From DAOMNN01 sp050486545 (GTDB taxonomy: Bacteria; Pseudomonadota; Gammaproteobacteria; Burkholderiales; Rhodocyclaceae), in contig JBJHDM010000003.1 in NCBI GenBank assembly GCA_050486545.1, positions 54,303 to 118,302 on the forward strand: DNA of 64,000 bases. Reading direction: 5' to 3'. Position numbers and translations under genes: made by a program. Of the stretch, positions 28,301-34,862 are shown piece by piece (positions within the stretch are counted from its first letter, which is position 1; every line of letters starts with the position of its first letter). The notes under the pieces were generated by a model, which worked only from the letters and a program-made list of their open reading frames with translations, did not search any database and was not told the DNA's origin.

Positions 28301-28872
28301 TCAGGGTGATCCCGAACCGCCTGGACGACCGGGTCTGGCTGCCATTGCAGACACAAAAACGCACCTCTGCCCGTCCTCGCATCGGCTGGGCCGGAGCCCA
28401 AGGCCATGAACGCGACCTGATGCTGCTCGAACCGGTCATCGAACACACTCGGCACGAGGCCGACTGGGTCTTCTTCGGGATGTGTCCGGATGCGCTACGC
28501 CCCATGATCGCCGAATATCACGAATTCGGCCCCCTCGCCGACTATCCCGAGCGCCTCGCTGCGTTGAACCTCGATCTGGCGGTCGCACCGCTTGCGGACA
28601 CCCCGTTCAATCACGCAAAAAGCAATCTGCGGCTCCTCGAGTACGGCGTCCTTGGCATTCCGGTCGTCTGCAGCGACATCACCCCCTACCGGGAAAGTCC
28701 GGCCTGCAGAGCATCCGACGATCCCGCCACCTGGACCGAGGCCGTTCGCGCTCGTATCCACGATGCCGAGGCACGGGAGGCGGAGGGTCGAGCACTACGC
28801 GCCTGGGTACTGGGCGAGTACCTGCTTGCCGGCCACGTGCAGGCGTGGCTGAACGCACACCTGCCGGACTGA
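22354..28872 (+). CDS. Giant multidomain glycosyltransferase, probably for flagellin
   Basis: A 2172-residue protein with no membrane segments. Domains in order: a degenerate methyltransferase-like region (about 1-180; it has LPYSDRSVKGIYCC and ECRRALIPGGVIRVVTPDL but no glycine-rich SAM loop); a GT2 domain (about 186-400; NDDDLL at 274-279); a GT2-like half with FKPDANPDLL (about 495-735); a second GT2 domain (about 735-960; PLVSIIIPTKDQ, LLLLNNDTAI); a second FKPGVNPAWL half (about 1312-1547) and a GT2 domain in which NND is replaced by REE (about 1548-1780); and a C-terminal GT4-like domain (about 1920-2172; IGWAGAQGHERDL, LRLLEYGVLGIPVVCS). It ends about 220 bases before flagellin. Large GT2 proteins beside fliC glycosylate flagellin in pseudomonads and Burkholderia; that role here is inferred. 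The first 1.4 kb is AT-richer than the rest. Confidence 0.85.
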   Translation: MSIISGQFLDLSIGSEAYSELLPIFRAGTGSATERAHRGLPYSDRSVKGIYCCNFVEYLTQTELLIFMRECRRALIPGGVIRVVTPDLRSIVGRYIADDWRSSGVIDGAESECTKSGAEFLNLSMRGGGRSWVCDQDEMARLGALAGLIVAEGKLDESLPILSHCKTTAQELTIDFQKRIDPFVMDPLVSIVVPAYRPEFLVQCLESALAQTHSNIEIIVSDDCRTSDVERIVRGYERIGAPVTYIRNPLAAGEGPNLTNAIRVARGEFIKPLNDDDLLSPDCVQKLLQALQSTPDARLACGQRIPIDVEGRLMDEALLGAPLSSQSTCLPGTSVIAEIADTGTNLVGEPTVMLFRRSDALAIPETQVTAVCGRRVYGIGDVGLAVNLLGGGDLAYLAETVASFRLHDGQSQRDAGMRKRCLDSWVYLRTQTERLGLSGRVPRRVDGWIQDRDHSKALELASNTAPSPFRPGDQMLAGSERTWIVASVAAAGDLTGIGFAVLIDGRTDPSRIEPTLHSLQNQIVPPIHIAVLHSGSIELADLGRVSALTDSDLGPWLAGLGEEPDLWLHCLAAGDVLSEDALYQAQRCIVSNPAAVVAYFDHDEITDDGLCRNPHFKPDANPDLLRSYAYVGRSVYVRLRWMESRGLELPLDLRSAYDLALQALEASGEGALAHIPTVIAHLDARVPTVWPRTAGESRDLAAVLEEHLARVMPGTSVLDGPALGTFHVVPPLERTPLVSIIIPTKDQLPLLRRCIDTLLKKTTYPNYEVIVVDNGSETPEARRYLKELPTLFPDRIRVLAHPGAFNFSAMNNRAAAAASGEFLLLLNNDTAIIQDGWLTQLVRNGLREEVGIVGPALFFPNGQIQHAGVLLGLRGPAEHPFIGLPADAPGYLFRAQVQQNYSAVTGACLLVRKELYRQLGGLDETDFAVSYNDIDFCLRVRSHGKQVVWTPLAMLLHEGNASQQSGTESLALERKAARFSRERTAMYARWADWIGNDPAYNPNLALTGEAFAFEPDSFLRFDRAGHDLVPRVMACLTSGASPVTRGIAAALGWLEQMRICQAQVLDRLPDPNLVLRSGARILVLQPPQDGEQFTRMEDLVALPGIVKILDGDGLLQDHFLGDLPSDGRRSEWGARIERLVSHCDRVLVTDPESVRRLQPYCSDVRIATDAMEPPQWADPLDIVAVANGIRGNAITSPIAEQTEMAGGQATAPAVSPQREPSEAIPLSDADRAVILAELRQVRRQLMTLCLSAASTNQPGPSAARKQTASRSAEAGEADSRQGQYTRWLSMRQKTIDAFEPPIDDALAQAGPTFHLVLRQGDDQLARLADTLDNLAHQRYGNWFLDIVTSLPAPDGIEDLPCIGWHQVADDQHKQAIDELVATRSLDWIIEIPPGAVLDPWCLWRVAIEGLRQPDAMVFFVDDDIYDEAGNRRQPRFKPGVNPAWLSSSDLAGPLFVRRDAWLGCVGAAIRNGSPWFDQLLRLTRQQDWTSIRHIADVLISYPGAAPGEMRSCLASLLESLPSQGSRHEVLRVSDRSWYVRPPLDEAPPVTIAVLSQGQTDLLERCLRSIVERTRYARYELLTVLTDRGYDPDLKEWLANSATRFGRDIKVVTTDPEANQATRCNAAVAACDTGQIVFFREECIVIQAQWLDELLRASLDESVAAVAPRLIHPQDKTIFEVGRVLGLDGLVGAPYRNDAGLNDAGMLDQLQVVHDASVLSATCMLIRTTDYNGIGGMDAAALDDTLSDADLCLRLQAHRRRLLVQPFASVVFRGDSTLSIPGDAEAEARQLLAYTRSRRTFAEQWLTPGARDPFWNPNLSLAHTQPTEETTGQVQWHFQPATTEPCILARPIPNAQGHYRIETPLRYASEAGLASSGIWPQTDEDRELSVADLSRLAPTALVVQNYISHPRLESLQTWHAHPHRPFLVYALDDLLTDLDESNPVRKHLAANARACLRHALAHCDRLVVSTEALAETYKRFIDDIRVIPNRLDDRVWLPLQTQKRTSARPRIGWAGAQGHERDLMLLEPVIEHTRHEADWVFFGMCPDALRPMIAEYHEFGPLADYPERLAALNLDLAVAPLADTPFNHAKSNLRLLEYGVLGIPVVCSDITPYRESPACRASDDPATWTEAVRARIHDAEAREAEGRALRAWVLGEYLLAGHVQAWLNAHLPD

Positions 28873-28965
28873 CCCACGGGCGTCCGCAGCCAACAAGGAA
28901 GCTCCACACAATCGGGTTCGATCCGGCGGAACGAACCCCAACAGCACCACTTCAAAAAAAAGCAC

Positions 28966-28992
28966 TAAAGATTCTCCACGCCCTGCCGTAAC
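28966..28992 (+). promoter_or_regulatory. Sigma-28 (FliA) promoter of fliC
   Basis: TAAAGATT, 11 bases, GCCGTAAC closely matches the flagellar sigma-28 consensus TAAAGTTT-N11-GCCGATAA with exact spacing. It lies 98 bases before the flagellin ATG, giving a leader of about 90 bases. Confidence 0.85.
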
Positions 28993-29090
28993 AGCACTCG
29001 TCAGCAAAGCGATTCATGTACGGCCGGGAGCAGCAGGACACCACCAGGTAAACGCCGGCTCCATGCGTAACCCTCGTAAGGAGAACTGAA

Positions 29091-29783
29091 ATGAGCAGCG
29101 TCATCAACACCAACACTTACTCCCTCAACGCCCAGCGCAACCTGGCCAAGAACTCTCTCGGCCTGGCTTCCGCCATGGAGCGCCTGTCCTCCGGCCTGCG
29201 TGTCAATTCCGCCAAGGACGACGCCGCCGGCCTCGCGATCGGCATGACCATGGACAAGGAAGCCCGCTCGCTGGCCTCGAACATTCGCAACTCCTCCGAC
29301 ATTATCTCGAAGGCGCAGATTGCGGATGGGGCGCTTTCCGTCGTTGCCGACATGGCCCTGCGGATCGAAGAGCTGGTTGCCCAGAAAGGCAATGGCACCC
29401 TGACCGCCACCGAACAAGGCTACATCGATTCGGAAATCACCTCGCTGGTGACGGCCGCCAACCAGATCCAGACCGATGCCAAGATCAACGGTCAGGCTGC
29501 GATCACCACGACGGTTACCATCACCTCCAGTGGCGGCCAGATCCCCGCTATCGCGGCCTCGCGTGCGGCGGAAGGTGCGACGATGAATACCGAGGAATTC
29601 AAGATCCAGTCCTTCCGTGCCAACTACGAGAACCAGATGGCCGCGAAGAGCCGGATCATGGACGCCGACTACGCGATGGAGACCGCCAACCTCGCCCGCT
29701 TCCAGATCCTGCAACAGGCCGGCACCGCGATGGTTGCGCAGGCCAACGCGATCCCGCAGAATGTCCTTGGGCTGCTGCGGTAA
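29091..29783 (+). CDS. fliC: Flagellin, unusually short (230 residues)
   Basis: The filament subunit, exported by the flagellar type III system. The N-terminal D0/D1 region is normal (INTNTYSLNAQRNLAKNS, RLSSGLRVNSAKDDAAGLAI) and so is the C terminus (SRIMDADYAMETANLAR, MVAQANAIPQNVLGLLR). There is no D2/D3 domain, and the C-terminal D1 helix before SRIMDADYA is only about 24 residues from its NTEEF start, roughly 20 shorter than usual. Typical flagellins are 270-500 residues. A Ser/Thr patch (TTTVTITSS, residues 139-147) sits at the D1 turn and is a candidate O-glycosylation site; there are eight lysines for FliB. A strong AAGGAG lies before the ATG. It is preceded by a sigma-28 promoter and followed by flaG. 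Confidence 0.93.
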   Translation: MSSVINTNTYSLNAQRNLAKNSLGLASAMERLSSGLRVNSAKDDAAGLAIGMTMDKEARSLASNIRNSSDIISKAQIADGALSVVADMALRIEELVAQKGNGTLTATEQGYIDSEITSLVTAANQIQTDAKINGQAAITTTVTITSSGGQIPAIAASRAAEGATMNTEEFKIQSFRANYENQMAAKSRIMDADYAMETANLARFQILQQAGTAMVAQANAIPQNVLGLLR

Positions 29784-29810
29784 GCCGCGAGGCAGTTGAA
29801 CGGCGATCGG

Positions 29811-29837
29811 GTGCGGGGCCTGGACAGGCGCCCGCAC
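29811..29837 (+). terminator. Hairpin between fliC and flaG
   Basis: A strong stem (GTGCGGG-GCCTG against CAGGC-G-CCCGCAC with one bulged base) lies 28 bases after the fliC stop. Only a short TTT follows, so it more likely attenuates read-through or protects the fliC mRNA end than stops transcription fully. Confidence 0.45.
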
Positions 29838-29862
29838 TCGTGCCGTTTCATAGGAGCAAACC

Positions 29863-30246
29863 ATGAGCATCGAATCGGTTGTTGCCAACACAGCTGGCGC
29901 CGGCAGCGGGAGCACCGCCCCCGTCGCTCGCACCTCCCGCCCGACGGGTGCCGAAAGCATGGCAAGCTCCGCCCCCGACGCCGTGCGGCGCACGGATCAG
30001 GACGACACCCAGAACAAGGTGTCACGCCTCAGCGTGCAGGAAGCGACCGAGCATCTGAACCGCTTCGTGTCGTCGGTGCGCCCGGAGATCAACTTCACCG
30101 TCGACGAGGACTCCGGTGCGCGTGTCGTACGCGTGGTCGACAGCAACACGCAGGAAGTCATCCGCCAGATTCCCTCGGAAGAAGTCATCCGGATGGCACA
30201 GGTGCTGGACAAATTACAGGGCTTGTTTGTCAAGGAGGCCGTTTGA
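29863..30246 (+). CDS. flaG: FlaG-family flagellar protein
   Basis: A 127-residue protein with a low-complexity Ser/Ala/Thr N terminus and the conserved FlaG C-terminal domain (about 65-127), seen as INFTVDEDSGARVVRVVD followed by VIRQIPSEEVIRMA. FlaG proteins influence filament length in several bacteria; the mechanism is not established. It sits in the usual place between fliC and fliD, preceded by GGAG nine bases before the ATG. Confidence 0.92.
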   Translation: MSIESVVANTAGAGSGSTAPVARTSRPTGAESMASSAPDAVRRTDQDDTQNKVSRLSVQEATEHLNRFVSSVRPEINFTVDEDSGARVVRVVDSNTQEVIRQIPSEEVIRMAQVLDKLQGLFVKEAV

Positions 30247-30266
30247 CGGTCTGAGGAGGCAACACC

Positions 30267-31619
30267 ATGGCCACGATCAGTTCGCTTGGGGTCGGCGCTG
30301 GGGTCGATCTGCAATCCATGCTCGACAAGCTTATTGCGGTGGAACGCAGGCCGATCGACGTACTCGATCGCCGGATTGCATCAACCAACGAAACCCTCTC
30401 GATGTACGGCCAGTTGCGCTCACGCCTCGACGCATTGCGCACCGCTGCCGATACGCTTCGCTTTCCATCACGCCTGTCGGCCGTCGGTGCGACATCGAGT
30501 GACGACAAGGTCGCCACGGCATCGGCCAGCTTTCTTGCAAGTTCCGCAAACTACACGGTGCAGGTCGTGCAAATGGCCTCTGCACAAAAGAGCTTCACCC
30601 ATGCCTACACTGGCGGCACCACGTTCGACCAGGGACAGCTCGACTTCGTGGTTGGAGGCGTGGCACATTCTCTGGACCTGACCGATCAGGCGAGCTACAC
30701 GCTCCAGGAGATCCGTGCCCGGATCAACGACGCCGGAATCGGTGTCACCGCAACCGTGGTGTCGGGGACCGACGGCGAAAGACTTATCCTCACCGGCACC
30801 GAAACCGGTGCGGATGGCGGGTTCTCGCTGACCTCCACGATGGCCGCTTCCGGCGGACAAGTAGCGCTGGACAGCTTCGACAGCAACCCGGCACTGGCCA
30901 CCTCGACCGCCAAAGACGGCATCATCACCATTGACGGCGTGACGGTTTCTTCGTCGACCAATACTTTCGCGGATGCGGTCAGCGGGCTGACCTTTACCGC
31001 CAAACAGCTTGGGGTGACCACGATAACGGTGGGTACCGACACCAGCCGGATTACCGAAGCGGCAAAAGCCTTCGTTGACGCGTATAACGAAGTCGTCGGG
31101 CTGATCACCGCCAACAGCAAGTTCGATGCAAGCACCGGTACCGGCGGAATTTTCGGTGGCGACATGACTGCCCGCACCATCCGCGATGCACTCACTCGCG
31201 CCCGTGTTACGGTGCCCGATGGTTTGTCCACCGCCACCCCGAATACGCTGAGCCAGATCGGTATCATCGTGCAACAGAATGGCGAACTGACCCTCGACGA
31301 GTCCAAACTGCAATCGGCACTATCGACTTCGGCGTCGGACGTCATGGCGGTGTTGCGGGGCTATGGCGACTCCTTCAGCAACACGGTATCGGGTTTCTTT
31401 GGCGCAGAAGGCAACCTAAGCCGCCGGGAAAACAGCCTGAACGTTTCCATCAAGAATTTCCGCGACCAGCAGGATCGCCTCGAGATCCGTATAACGAACA
31501 TCGAGCAAGGCTATCGCCGGCAATTCACCGCGCTGGACACATTGATTAGTCAGATGTCGGTCATGAGCAACTACCTTACCCAGCAGTTGGCGACCCTGTC
31601 ACAATCGAACAACCGCTGA
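30267..31619 (+). CDS. fliD: Flagellar filament cap protein FliD (HAP2)
   Basis: A 450-residue protein that forms the cap at the filament tip and guides flagellin assembly. The N-terminal domain is recognisable as ISSLGVGAGVDLQSMLDKLI, and the C terminus has the heptad helix (IRITNIEQGYRRQFTALDTL) followed by ISQMSVMSNYLTQQL that packs against the filament. Length is normal. It is 20 bases downstream of flaG with GGAGG before the ATG, and upstream of its chaperone-side genes fliS and the fliT-like gene. Confidence 0.96.
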   Translation: MATISSLGVGAGVDLQSMLDKLIAVERRPIDVLDRRIASTNETLSMYGQLRSRLDALRTAADTLRFPSRLSAVGATSSDDKVATASASFLASSANYTVQVVQMASAQKSFTHAYTGGTTFDQGQLDFVVGGVAHSLDLTDQASYTLQEIRARINDAGIGVTATVVSGTDGERLILTGTETGADGGFSLTSTMAASGGQVALDSFDSNPALATSTAKDGIITIDGVTVSSSTNTFADAVSGLTFTAKQLGVTTITVGTDTSRITEAAKAFVDAYNEVVGLITANSKFDASTGTGGIFGGDMTARTIRDALTRARVTVPDGLSTATPNTLSQIGIIVQQNGELTLDESKLQSALSTSASDVMAVLRGYGDSFSNTVSGFFGAEGNLSRRENSLNVSIKNFRDQQDRLEIRITNIEQGYRRQFTALDTLISQMSVMSNYLTQQLATLSQSNNR

Positions 31620-31666
31620 GCAAACCTCCGCCATGACTGACAGCACGTAATAAAGGCACCGGACAC

Positions 31667-32083
31667 ATGTTCTCCACCACTCGAAACCCCATCGCCGCAT
31701 ACAAACAGGTCGACCTTGACGCCGCCGTTCAGGGTTCGGATCCGCACCAACTCATCATGCTGCTCTTCGACGCTGCGGATACGGCCCTTGAGCGCGCACG
31801 CGAGCAGATCATTGCACGCGACATTCCCGGCAAGGCAGTGTCGCTGAACAAAGCGACAGAGATCATCCTGGACGGCCTCGTTGCAAGCCTTAACCTCAAA
31901 CAAGGCGGGGAACTAGCCGAAAAGCTCAAGGCTCTTTATCTCTATATGGTCGGCCGCCTGACCGACGCAAATGTAAAGCTCGATCCGGAAGCGGTCACCG
32001 AGGTGCAAGATCTGCTCAAACAGCTATCGGAAGCTTGGCGCGAGATCGGAAAGAACCCAGGTGGATCCCAGACTGCCAGCTGA
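31667..32083 (+). CDS. fliS: Flagellin export chaperone FliS
   Basis: A 138-residue cytoplasmic chaperone that binds the C terminus of unassembled flagellin and keeps it from polymerising before export. Family features are the NPIAAYKQVDLDAAVQGSD opening, PHQLIMLLFDAA and LYLYMVGRLTDANVKLD. Length is typical. It overlaps the following fliT-like gene by 23 bases. Confidence 0.95.
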   Translation: MFSTTRNPIAAYKQVDLDAAVQGSDPHQLIMLLFDAADTALERAREQIIARDIPGKAVSLNKATEIILDGLVASLNLKQGGELAEKLKALYLYMVGRLTDANVKLDPEAVTEVQDLLKQLSEAWREIGKNPGGSQTAS

Positions 32084-32390
32084 GGCATCCTCTGATTTCG
32101 ACTCCCTGCTCACACGCTTGACGGACGAGCTGAATAAGCTTCTGGCCGCCACGCAGGCCTCCGAATGGGATCGTGTAGCAGAGATTTCCACCCGAATCGT
32201 TCCGGCATTCGAAGCTATTCGTGCCGCGCCACCCGCTGGCCGTGATAACGCCGACCAACGGCGGAGACAGATCGAAGAAGCACAACGGATGCTTACCTGC
32301 GCGATTAGCGCATGCACGTCTAGGCGAGAACAGATCCAGCCCTTGATCCACGCCCTGGACGGGATTGAAGAAAAGTCCGGGAAACCCTGA
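32061..32390 (+). CDS. fliT: FliT-like flagellar chaperone
   Basis: A 109-residue, mostly helical protein directly after fliS, where FliT is normally encoded; FliT is the export chaperone for the cap protein FliD. Sequence features are weak: an amphipathic N-terminal helix (FDSLLTRLTDELNKLL) and Glu/Arg-rich helices, as expected for FliT. The call rests mainly on position, size and helical character. The start is a GTG at 32061 that overlaps fliS by 23 bases; no other good start is present. Confidence 0.65.
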   Translation: MDPRLPAEASSDFDSLLTRLTDELNKLLAATQASEWDRVAEISTRIVPAFEAIRAAPPAGRDNADQRRRQIEEAQRMLTCAISACTSRREQIQPLIHALDGIEEKSGKP

Positions 32391-32509
32391 CCTGTTATCG
32401 GAACATGGAAAGAACGAGGACCGGCGATGGGCCATAGCAAGCAGATCACGCGAACGTCTCCAAGCCAGTAAGCTTATCGCCAGCTCCCTCCTCGCGGAGA
32501 AGGACTGAA

Positions 32510-33694
32510 ATGATTCCAGCCGACCTCGCCGCACGCCTGAGAATGCTCAGTGAAGCGAGCTTCTTCGACAGCGAACCCCCGATTCAGGGAACTGCGAAGG
32601 TCCGCGAAATCCAGGCGCGTCTGCCGCAGCTCCTGCCTGGGCAGCAGTTCACAGCGACCGTTCAGCGCCCTCTTCCGGATGGCACCTTCCAGGCGGTCGT
32701 TGCCGGACGAAGTTATACGCTGGCACTCAATCACGCAGCCAAGACCGGCGATACGCTTGAGCTTGTGGTCACCAAGAACACACCACGAGCGGTTTTTGCG
32801 GAACTCGCGAATCCAGCGACAGTGTCGAGCGGCGCCGAACTCACGCGACCGAACCTCAGCCCCACCGGCCGCCTCATCAGTTTCCTGCTGACGGGTCAGC
32901 CGACGCCGCAACCCACGGTTCTGGCCGCCGGCAAGCCCTTGCTCAACGCACCGCCGGCAGGATCCGGGGCAGCCATGGCCCCCATGTTACGTCAGGCGCT
33001 GGCACAGAGCGGCCTCTTCTACGAATCCCATCAACTCCAATGGCTTTCCGGTAAGCTCGACACGGCAAGCCTGCTGAAGGAACCCCAAGGGCAACACGGC
33101 CCACACCGACCGACGGCGGGGCCCGCTGCTGGAACAGCGGTGCCTGCTGGTGCGGGTGCAGTCACTGGTGGTAGCGCCACCGCGAGCCCCTCCGGCGCGG
33201 CCCGACTGTCGATGAACATGGCTCCCGTCAGTCAGGTTGTCGGCGTAGCCGAATCCGCGGAGGAGCGTGGCGACCGGCCGACCCAACAAGCCCAAACAAC
33301 GGGGATGCCCCGAACGGCGGCCATCCCGGAGCGACTTGTCCCGGTGGTCCACCAGCAACTCGATGCGATGGCCACCCAGAACTATGTGATCCATGCGCAA
33401 GCCTGGCCAGGCCAGAAGTTCGAATGGGAGATCGAGGACCCGGAAGGGCAGGCCCGGGAAGACGAAGTAGCCTCCGAGGACTGGAACACGACCTTGCGCC
33501 TGACGATGCCCAGGCTCGGCCAGATCGAGGCCAAGCTGCACCTGACCCCGGCGGGTGTTTCGATCCGCGTCCAGGCCGACGATTTCAGCACGGTCACCCA
33601 CCTACAAACGGCACGCAAGGCCCTCGAGGCGGCACTCGATGCCTCTGGTGTGCCGCTGACCGGATTCGTCGCGGAACTGCATGATGCAGAATGA
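32510..33694 (+). CDS. FliK-like protein with C-terminal hook-length control domain
   Basis: A 394-residue protein distinct from the true FliK encoded at 44876. It has a conserved N-terminal domain (GQQFTATVQRPLPDGTFQAV), a low-complexity Pro/Ala/Gly linker in the middle, and a C-terminal domain (about 300-394; TTLRLTMPRLGQIEAKLHLT, then SIRVQADD) that resembles the Flg_hook domain of FliK. Such second FliK-type proteins paired with an FhlB-like gene are common in pseudomonads and betaproteobacteria; the exact role is not known but a link to the export gate is likely. GGAG lies before the ATG, and the next gene overlaps by 14 bases. Confidence 0.75.
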   Translation: MIPADLAARLRMLSEASFFDSEPPIQGTAKVREIQARLPQLLPGQQFTATVQRPLPDGTFQAVVAGRSYTLALNHAAKTGDTLELVVTKNTPRAVFAELANPATVSSGAELTRPNLSPTGRLISFLLTGQPTPQPTVLAAGKPLLNAPPAGSGAAMAPMLRQALAQSGLFYESHQLQWLSGKLDTASLLKEPQGQHGPHRPTAGPAAGTAVPAGAGAVTGGSATASPSGAARLSMNMAPVSQVVGVAESAEERGDRPTQQAQTTGMPRTAAIPERLVPVVHQQLDAMATQNYVIHAQAWPGQKFEWEIEDPEGQAREDEVASEDWNTTLRLTMPRLGQIEAKLHLTPAGVSIRVQADDFSTVTHLQTARKALEAALDASGVPLTGFVAELHDAE

Positions 33695-34001
33695 GCCACC
33701 CACCCCCGGGACACGCGACGAAGCCGTCGCCCTCACCTACGACACGGGCGATGCGGCACCGCGCATCGTCGCCAAGGGGCGTGGTCTGATCGCACGCGAG
33801 ATCATCGAGCGCGCCCGTGAAGCCGGGGTATTCGTGCACGAATCGCCAGAGTTGGTCGGCCTCCTGATGCAGGTGGACATCGACGACCGCATTCCCCCGC
33901 AACTGTATGTAGCGGTCGCTGAACTGCTGGCTTGGCTTTATCGCGTCGAAGGACGTGACGAGACACTCCTCGCGGACAGACCCTCTTCGGACGTGCTATA
34001 A
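33681..34001 (+). CDS. FhlB-like protein (cytoplasmic FlhB homologue)
   Basis: A 106-residue soluble protein equivalent to the C-terminal cytoplasmic domain of the export-gate protein FlhB (YlqH/FhlB type). The matching segments are VALTYDTGDAAPRIVAKGRG, then LIAREIIERAREAGVFVHES and DDRIPPQLYVAVAELLAWLY. It lacks the membrane half and the autocleavage motif NPTH, so it begins just after the point where FlhB would be cut. It overlaps the FliK-like gene by 14 bases, mirroring the functional FliK-FlhB pair that switches export specificity. A supporting or replacement role for the FlhB tail is inference. Confidence 0.82.
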   Translation: MMQNEPPTPGTRDEAVALTYDTGDAAPRIVAKGRGLIAREIIERAREAGVFVHESPELVGLLMQVDIDDRIPPQLYVAVAELLAWLYRVEGRDETLLADRPSSDVL

Positions 34002-34036
34002 ATGCGCCACCCACCGATTTCCGCCAAGCAAACCGA

Positions 34037-34816
34037 ATGACCGATCCTACGCCGGAACCAGCCCGAATCGAGCTGTTGAACCCGGATTCCTTCCCGAGCT
34101 ACCAGATCCGCAACCGGCGCGAGCTGCTTCATCTGATGAACAGCATGGTAACCAAACGAGCATTAGTGACCGCCTACATCGACGGCGGTCCGTTCTCGTT
34201 CGTCACCGCGTTGCTCGCCATCACCGTGGATGGCGACTCGATCATCCTCGATGCCAGTCCTGACGAGAAGCTCAATGACCGTGCAACACAAGCCGATCGA
34301 CTGATCTGCACAACCCGCTTGGAAGGTGTGCGGGTGCAGTTCAGCACCGGCACCCCGGACCGTTTTCCGCACGACGGTTATTCCGCCCTGCGCTGCCCCT
34401 TTCCAGAGCTGGCGATCCGGCTGCAGCGCCGCGAGTACTACCGTCTTCCCGTCCCGATGTCGAATCCGGTCCAGTGCGCGATCCTGATTGCCGAAAAAGA
34501 CGGAAGCATACGATCTATCGAAGCACGTGTCGTGGACATCAGTGCGGGCGGCATTGGCATCACGATCCCCACGGAGGCAATGGACATCAAGGTCGGGATG
34601 GATTTTCCGGAATGTCAGTTGGCCATTCCGGAATCGGGAACGCTTCAGGTCGGGCTACGCATCCGCAACTACTTCGTCACCACGAATCGAAGCGGGGTCG
34701 AAGTGGCACGCGTAGGGTGCGAGTTCGCCAAGCTCCCGAACAAGGCCATGACGCAGATCCAGCGCTACATCTTTCGAGTCGAACGCGAACGCAAGTCACT
34801 CGAAACCAATCTTTGA
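34037..34816 (+). CDS. ycgR: Flagellar brake protein YcgR, c-di-GMP receptor
   Basis: A 259-residue protein that slows the flagellar motor when bound to cyclic di-GMP. It has the N-terminal YcgR domain (about 10-125) and a C-terminal PilZ domain (about 127-245). Both halves of the c-di-GMP binding signature are present: RxxxR as Arg132-Glu-Tyr-Tyr-Arg136 and DxSxxG as Asp167-Ile-Ser-Ala-Gly-Gly. It is the natural local receptor for the diguanylate cyclases at 13230 and 14915. It ends about 45 bases before the convergent fliB gene. Confidence 0.93.
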   Translation: MTDPTPEPARIELLNPDSFPSYQIRNRRELLHLMNSMVTKRALVTAYIDGGPFSFVTALLAITVDGDSIILDASPDEKLNDRATQADRLICTTRLEGVRVQFSTGTPDRFPHDGYSALRCPFPELAIRLQRREYYRLPVPMSNPVQCAILIAEKDGSIRSIEARVVDISAGGIGITIPTEAMDIKVGMDFPECQLAIPESGTLQVGLRIRNYFVTTNRSGVEVARVGCEFAKLPNKAMTQIQRYIFRVERERKSLETNL

Positions 34817-34862
34817 TTCTCCAACCCGGCTGTTCAAGCGGCCGCACGACACCGCATGGCCA

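Noticed and set aside
28914..28938. Inverted repeat GGGTTCG / CGAACCC after the giant glycosyltransferase gene as a terminator
   Set aside because: The loop is 11 bases and no T tract follows on the plus strand; it may be chance.
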